Positions 8,714-10,079 of a stretch of 10,079 bases of DNA are shown here, piece by piece; position 1 is the stretch's first letter, and every line of letters starts with the position of its first letter. Under the pieces are notes generated by a model that saw only the letters and a list, made by a program, of their open reading frames with translations, ran no database searches and was not told where the DNA came from. Location of the stretch: assembly GCA_903863315.1 (NCBI GenBank), contig CAIPBN010000355.1, positions 1 to 10,079 of the forward strand, given 5' to 3'. Position numbers and translations under genes: made by a program. This DNA comes from an uncultured Verrucomicrobiota bacterium. GTDB taxonomy: Bacteria; Verrucomicrobiota; Verrucomicrobiia; Limisphaerales; SXTU01.

Positions 8714-9073
8714 AGCTCAAGCTGGACGAGAATCTGCCGGAGTCGCTGGTGGGGGGAACTGGCCGCGCTGGGCCATGATGTGGACAACGTGCGGCTGGAA
8801 GGGTTGGCAGGCCAGAGCGACCCGGACATCTGGCGGGCGGTGCAGCAGGACGGACGCTTTCTCATTACTCAAGACCTCGATTTCTCGGACAACCGTTGGT
8901 TTGCTCCTGGCACGCATCATGGCCTGATGCTGGTCCGGCTGCGGGTGCCCGGACGGCGCGCGCTGGCCACACGCATCGCAGAGGCGTTTCGTTCCACCGA
9001 CGTGGATTCGTGGGCGCGCTGTTTCGTGTTGCTCACGGATTCCAAGCTGCGAGTTCACCGGGCTTCCAGTTGA
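8710..9073 (+). pseudogene. DUF5615 PIN-like toxin (COG4634), frameshifted
   Basis: The ATG at 8710 overlaps the antitoxin stop. The frame reads MKLKLDENLPESLVGG and then runs into a TGA at 8776-8778 after 22 codons. Removing one G from the six-G run at 8751-8756 restores a frame that reads on as ELAALGHDVDNVRLEGL and ends at 9073, giving 120 residues, the normal family size. The restored protein has LDENLP with the first acidic residues, SDPDIWRAV, and LITQDLDFSD with the further aspartates of PIN-like nucleases. DUF5615 proteins are predicted RNases held in check by the DUF433 partner. The single extra base may be a real inactivating mutation, a phase-variable state or a sequencing error. 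A second-frame start at the ATG at 8780 would lack the first acidic motif and so is unlikely to be active. Confidence 0.88.
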
Positions 9074-9162
9074 GCCAGCGGCGGGTGCCGTCACAAAAGC
9101 ATTGGAAGGAGGGATATTTGGCGTAGCCCGGCGGGGCGGCGGGCGGCATCGTCACCCGCACT

Positions 9163-10079
9163 ATGGGCAAAGAATTCAGCATCACACCGCGCACCGTTCC
9201 GCACGTTGAAACCAAGTATCGCCGCATCGTCACGCCAGTGCCGCATCCGGACTCGGTGCCGACCTTGGAGAAGCTCCGCCGCTTTGAGCCGCAGTCCATG
9301 CGCGGGCAGCCGCCCATCGTGTGGGACCACGCGCAGGACATCTTCGTGTATGACAAATACGGCAACCGCTGGATCGACTGGTCGAGCGGCGTGCTGGTGA
9401 CCAATGCCGGCCACTGCGCGCCGGAGGTGAAGCGCGCCATCCTCGACCAAGTGAACAGCAACCTGCTGCACAATTACGTCTTCCCGAGCGAGGAGCGCGC
9501 GGAGCTGGCGGGTGAACTCGCTGCGGTCGCGCCCGAGGGTTTGAAGAAGGTCTTCCTGCTCACCACCGGCTCAGAGGCGACGGAGTGCGCGATCAAGTTG
9601 AGCCGCGCGCACGGCATCAAGGTCGGCGGCAACAAGAAGATCGGGATCATCGGCTGGGAACGCGGCTTTCACGGGCGCACACTCGGCTCGCAGCAGGCCG
9701 GCGGCATGGCGGGGCAGAAGAATTGGATCGTGAACGAAGACCCCGCGATCATCACCGCGCCGTTCCCGGACGGCTACTGGCAGCAGGACACGAGCTTTGA
9801 ATCGTTTCTGAAAGCGATCGCCGCGCGCGGCCTCACGCCGGAGACCACGGCGGGCGTCATCATGGAGACGTATCAGGGCGTGGGGCCGGACTTCGCGCCG
9901 GTGGAGTTTGTGCAGAAGCTCCGCAAGTGGTGCGACGCGCACCAGATCGTGCTGACCTTCGACGAGGTGCAGGCGGGCTTCGGGCGCACGGGCAAGTTCT
10001 GGGCGTTCGAGCATTACGGCGTGACGCCCGACGTCATCTGCTGCGGCAAGGGCATCAGCAGCTCGCTGCCGCTCTCGGC
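9163..10079 (+). CDS. Class III PLP-dependent aminotransferase, N-terminal two thirds (runs off right edge)
   Basis: 305 complete codons from the ATG at 9163; an in-frame TAG at 9124 with no ATG, GTG or TTG between rules out a longer start. The fold type I, class III (omega-aminotransferase) pattern is clear: WIDWSSGVLVTNAGH near residue 70, the cofactor-phosphate loop TTGSEATE with G136-S137, GFHGRT with F169 expected to stack on the cofactor, FDEVQAGFGRTG with D267 bound to the pyridine nitrogen, and CCGKGISSSLPLS with K296 as the Schiff-base lysine. Relatives include 4-aminobutyrate, ornithine and acetylornithine aminotransferases of about 430-450 residues, so roughly a third is missing. 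The substrate cannot be fixed from this; a 4-aminobutyrate type is my best guess. It lies 89 bases past the toxin gene, with no clear promoter or terminator between, and AAGGAGG at 9106-9112 is too far from the ATG to serve it. Confidence 0.93.
   Translation, partial: MGKEFSITPRTVPHVETKYRRIVTPVPHPDSVPTLEKLRRFEPQSMRGQPPIVWDHAQDIFVYDKYGNRWIDWSSGVLVTNAGHCAPEVKRAILDQVNSNLLHNYVFPSEERAELAGELAAVAPEGLKKVFLLTTGSEATECAIKLSRAHGIKVGGNKKIGIIGWERGFHGRTLGSQQAGGMAGQKNWIVNEDPAIITAPFPDGYWQQDTSFESFLKAIAARGLTPETTAGVIMETYQGVGPDFAPVEFVQKLRKWCDAHQIVLTFDEVQAGFGRTGKFWAFEHYGVTPDVICCGKGISSSLPLS

Noticed and set aside
9106..9112. Strong Shine-Dalgarno-like AAGGAGG
   Set aside because: The aminotransferase ATG is about 50 bases away, and the nearest start-like codon (TTG at 9118) is followed by a stop after one more codon.
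9033..9473. Minus-strand frame containing CDGTRRWLNW, which recalls the DG motif near the end of some prepilins
   Set aside because: The match is only a few residues, and most of the frame is opposite the well-supported aminotransferase. No prepilin N-terminus precedes it.

Overview
The window is GC-rich and densely coded, apart from one AT-richer control region. It looks like the chromosome of a member of the Verrucomicrobiota (Pedosphaera/Limisphaerales-like) or a close PVC relative. This placement is an inference from gene content: a prepilin of the AFTLIELL type, a Tat-exported protein of a kind I associate with Planctomycetes/Verrucomicrobia, an nfeD-floA cluster and a large zinc-ribbon class II ribonucleotide reductase. 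Most genes lack a clear Shine-Dalgarno sequence. No marker gene settles the taxonomy.

Positions 1-828 (minus strand) hold a two-gene unit: a membrane-anchored protein resembling one lobe of a type I periplasmic binding protein, followed with an ATGA overlap by a type IV prepilin-like protein that runs off the left edge. A divergent promoter region (829-912) separates it from a Tat-signal protein (913-2304, plus), probably with a Gfo/Idh-like dinucleotide-binding fold.

Positions 2456-4734 (plus) form a membrane-microdomain operon: NfeD, the flotillin-like scaffold FloA, and an unrecognised single-pass membrane protein with a nine-proline run. A weak hairpin follows it.

Positions 4735-5091 are a 357-base regulatory region in front of nrdJ (5092-8247). 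It carries a consensus DnaA box, a sigma70-like promoter whose -10 element lies inside a good NrdR box, and a second promoter-like element whose -10 is six bases from the nrdJ start codon. NrdJ makes deoxyribonucleotides with adenosylcobalamin as radical source, so NrdR plus DnaA control would tie dNTP supply to nucleotide level and replication. A strong 12-bp-stem terminator closes the gene.

Positions 8427-9073 hold a DUF433/DUF5615 (COG2442/COG4634) toxin-antitoxin module. The antitoxin is intact and has a palindrome running into its start codon. The PIN-like toxin is broken by one extra G in a six-G run. A class III aminotransferase (9163 onward) runs off the right edge.

I see no rRNA, tRNA, CRISPR array, insertion sequence or prophage. 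I do not see a wholly new multi-gene system. The most useful leads are the nrdJ control region, the frameshifted toxin, the third gene of the floA operon and the pilin-coupled binding-protein-like gene.
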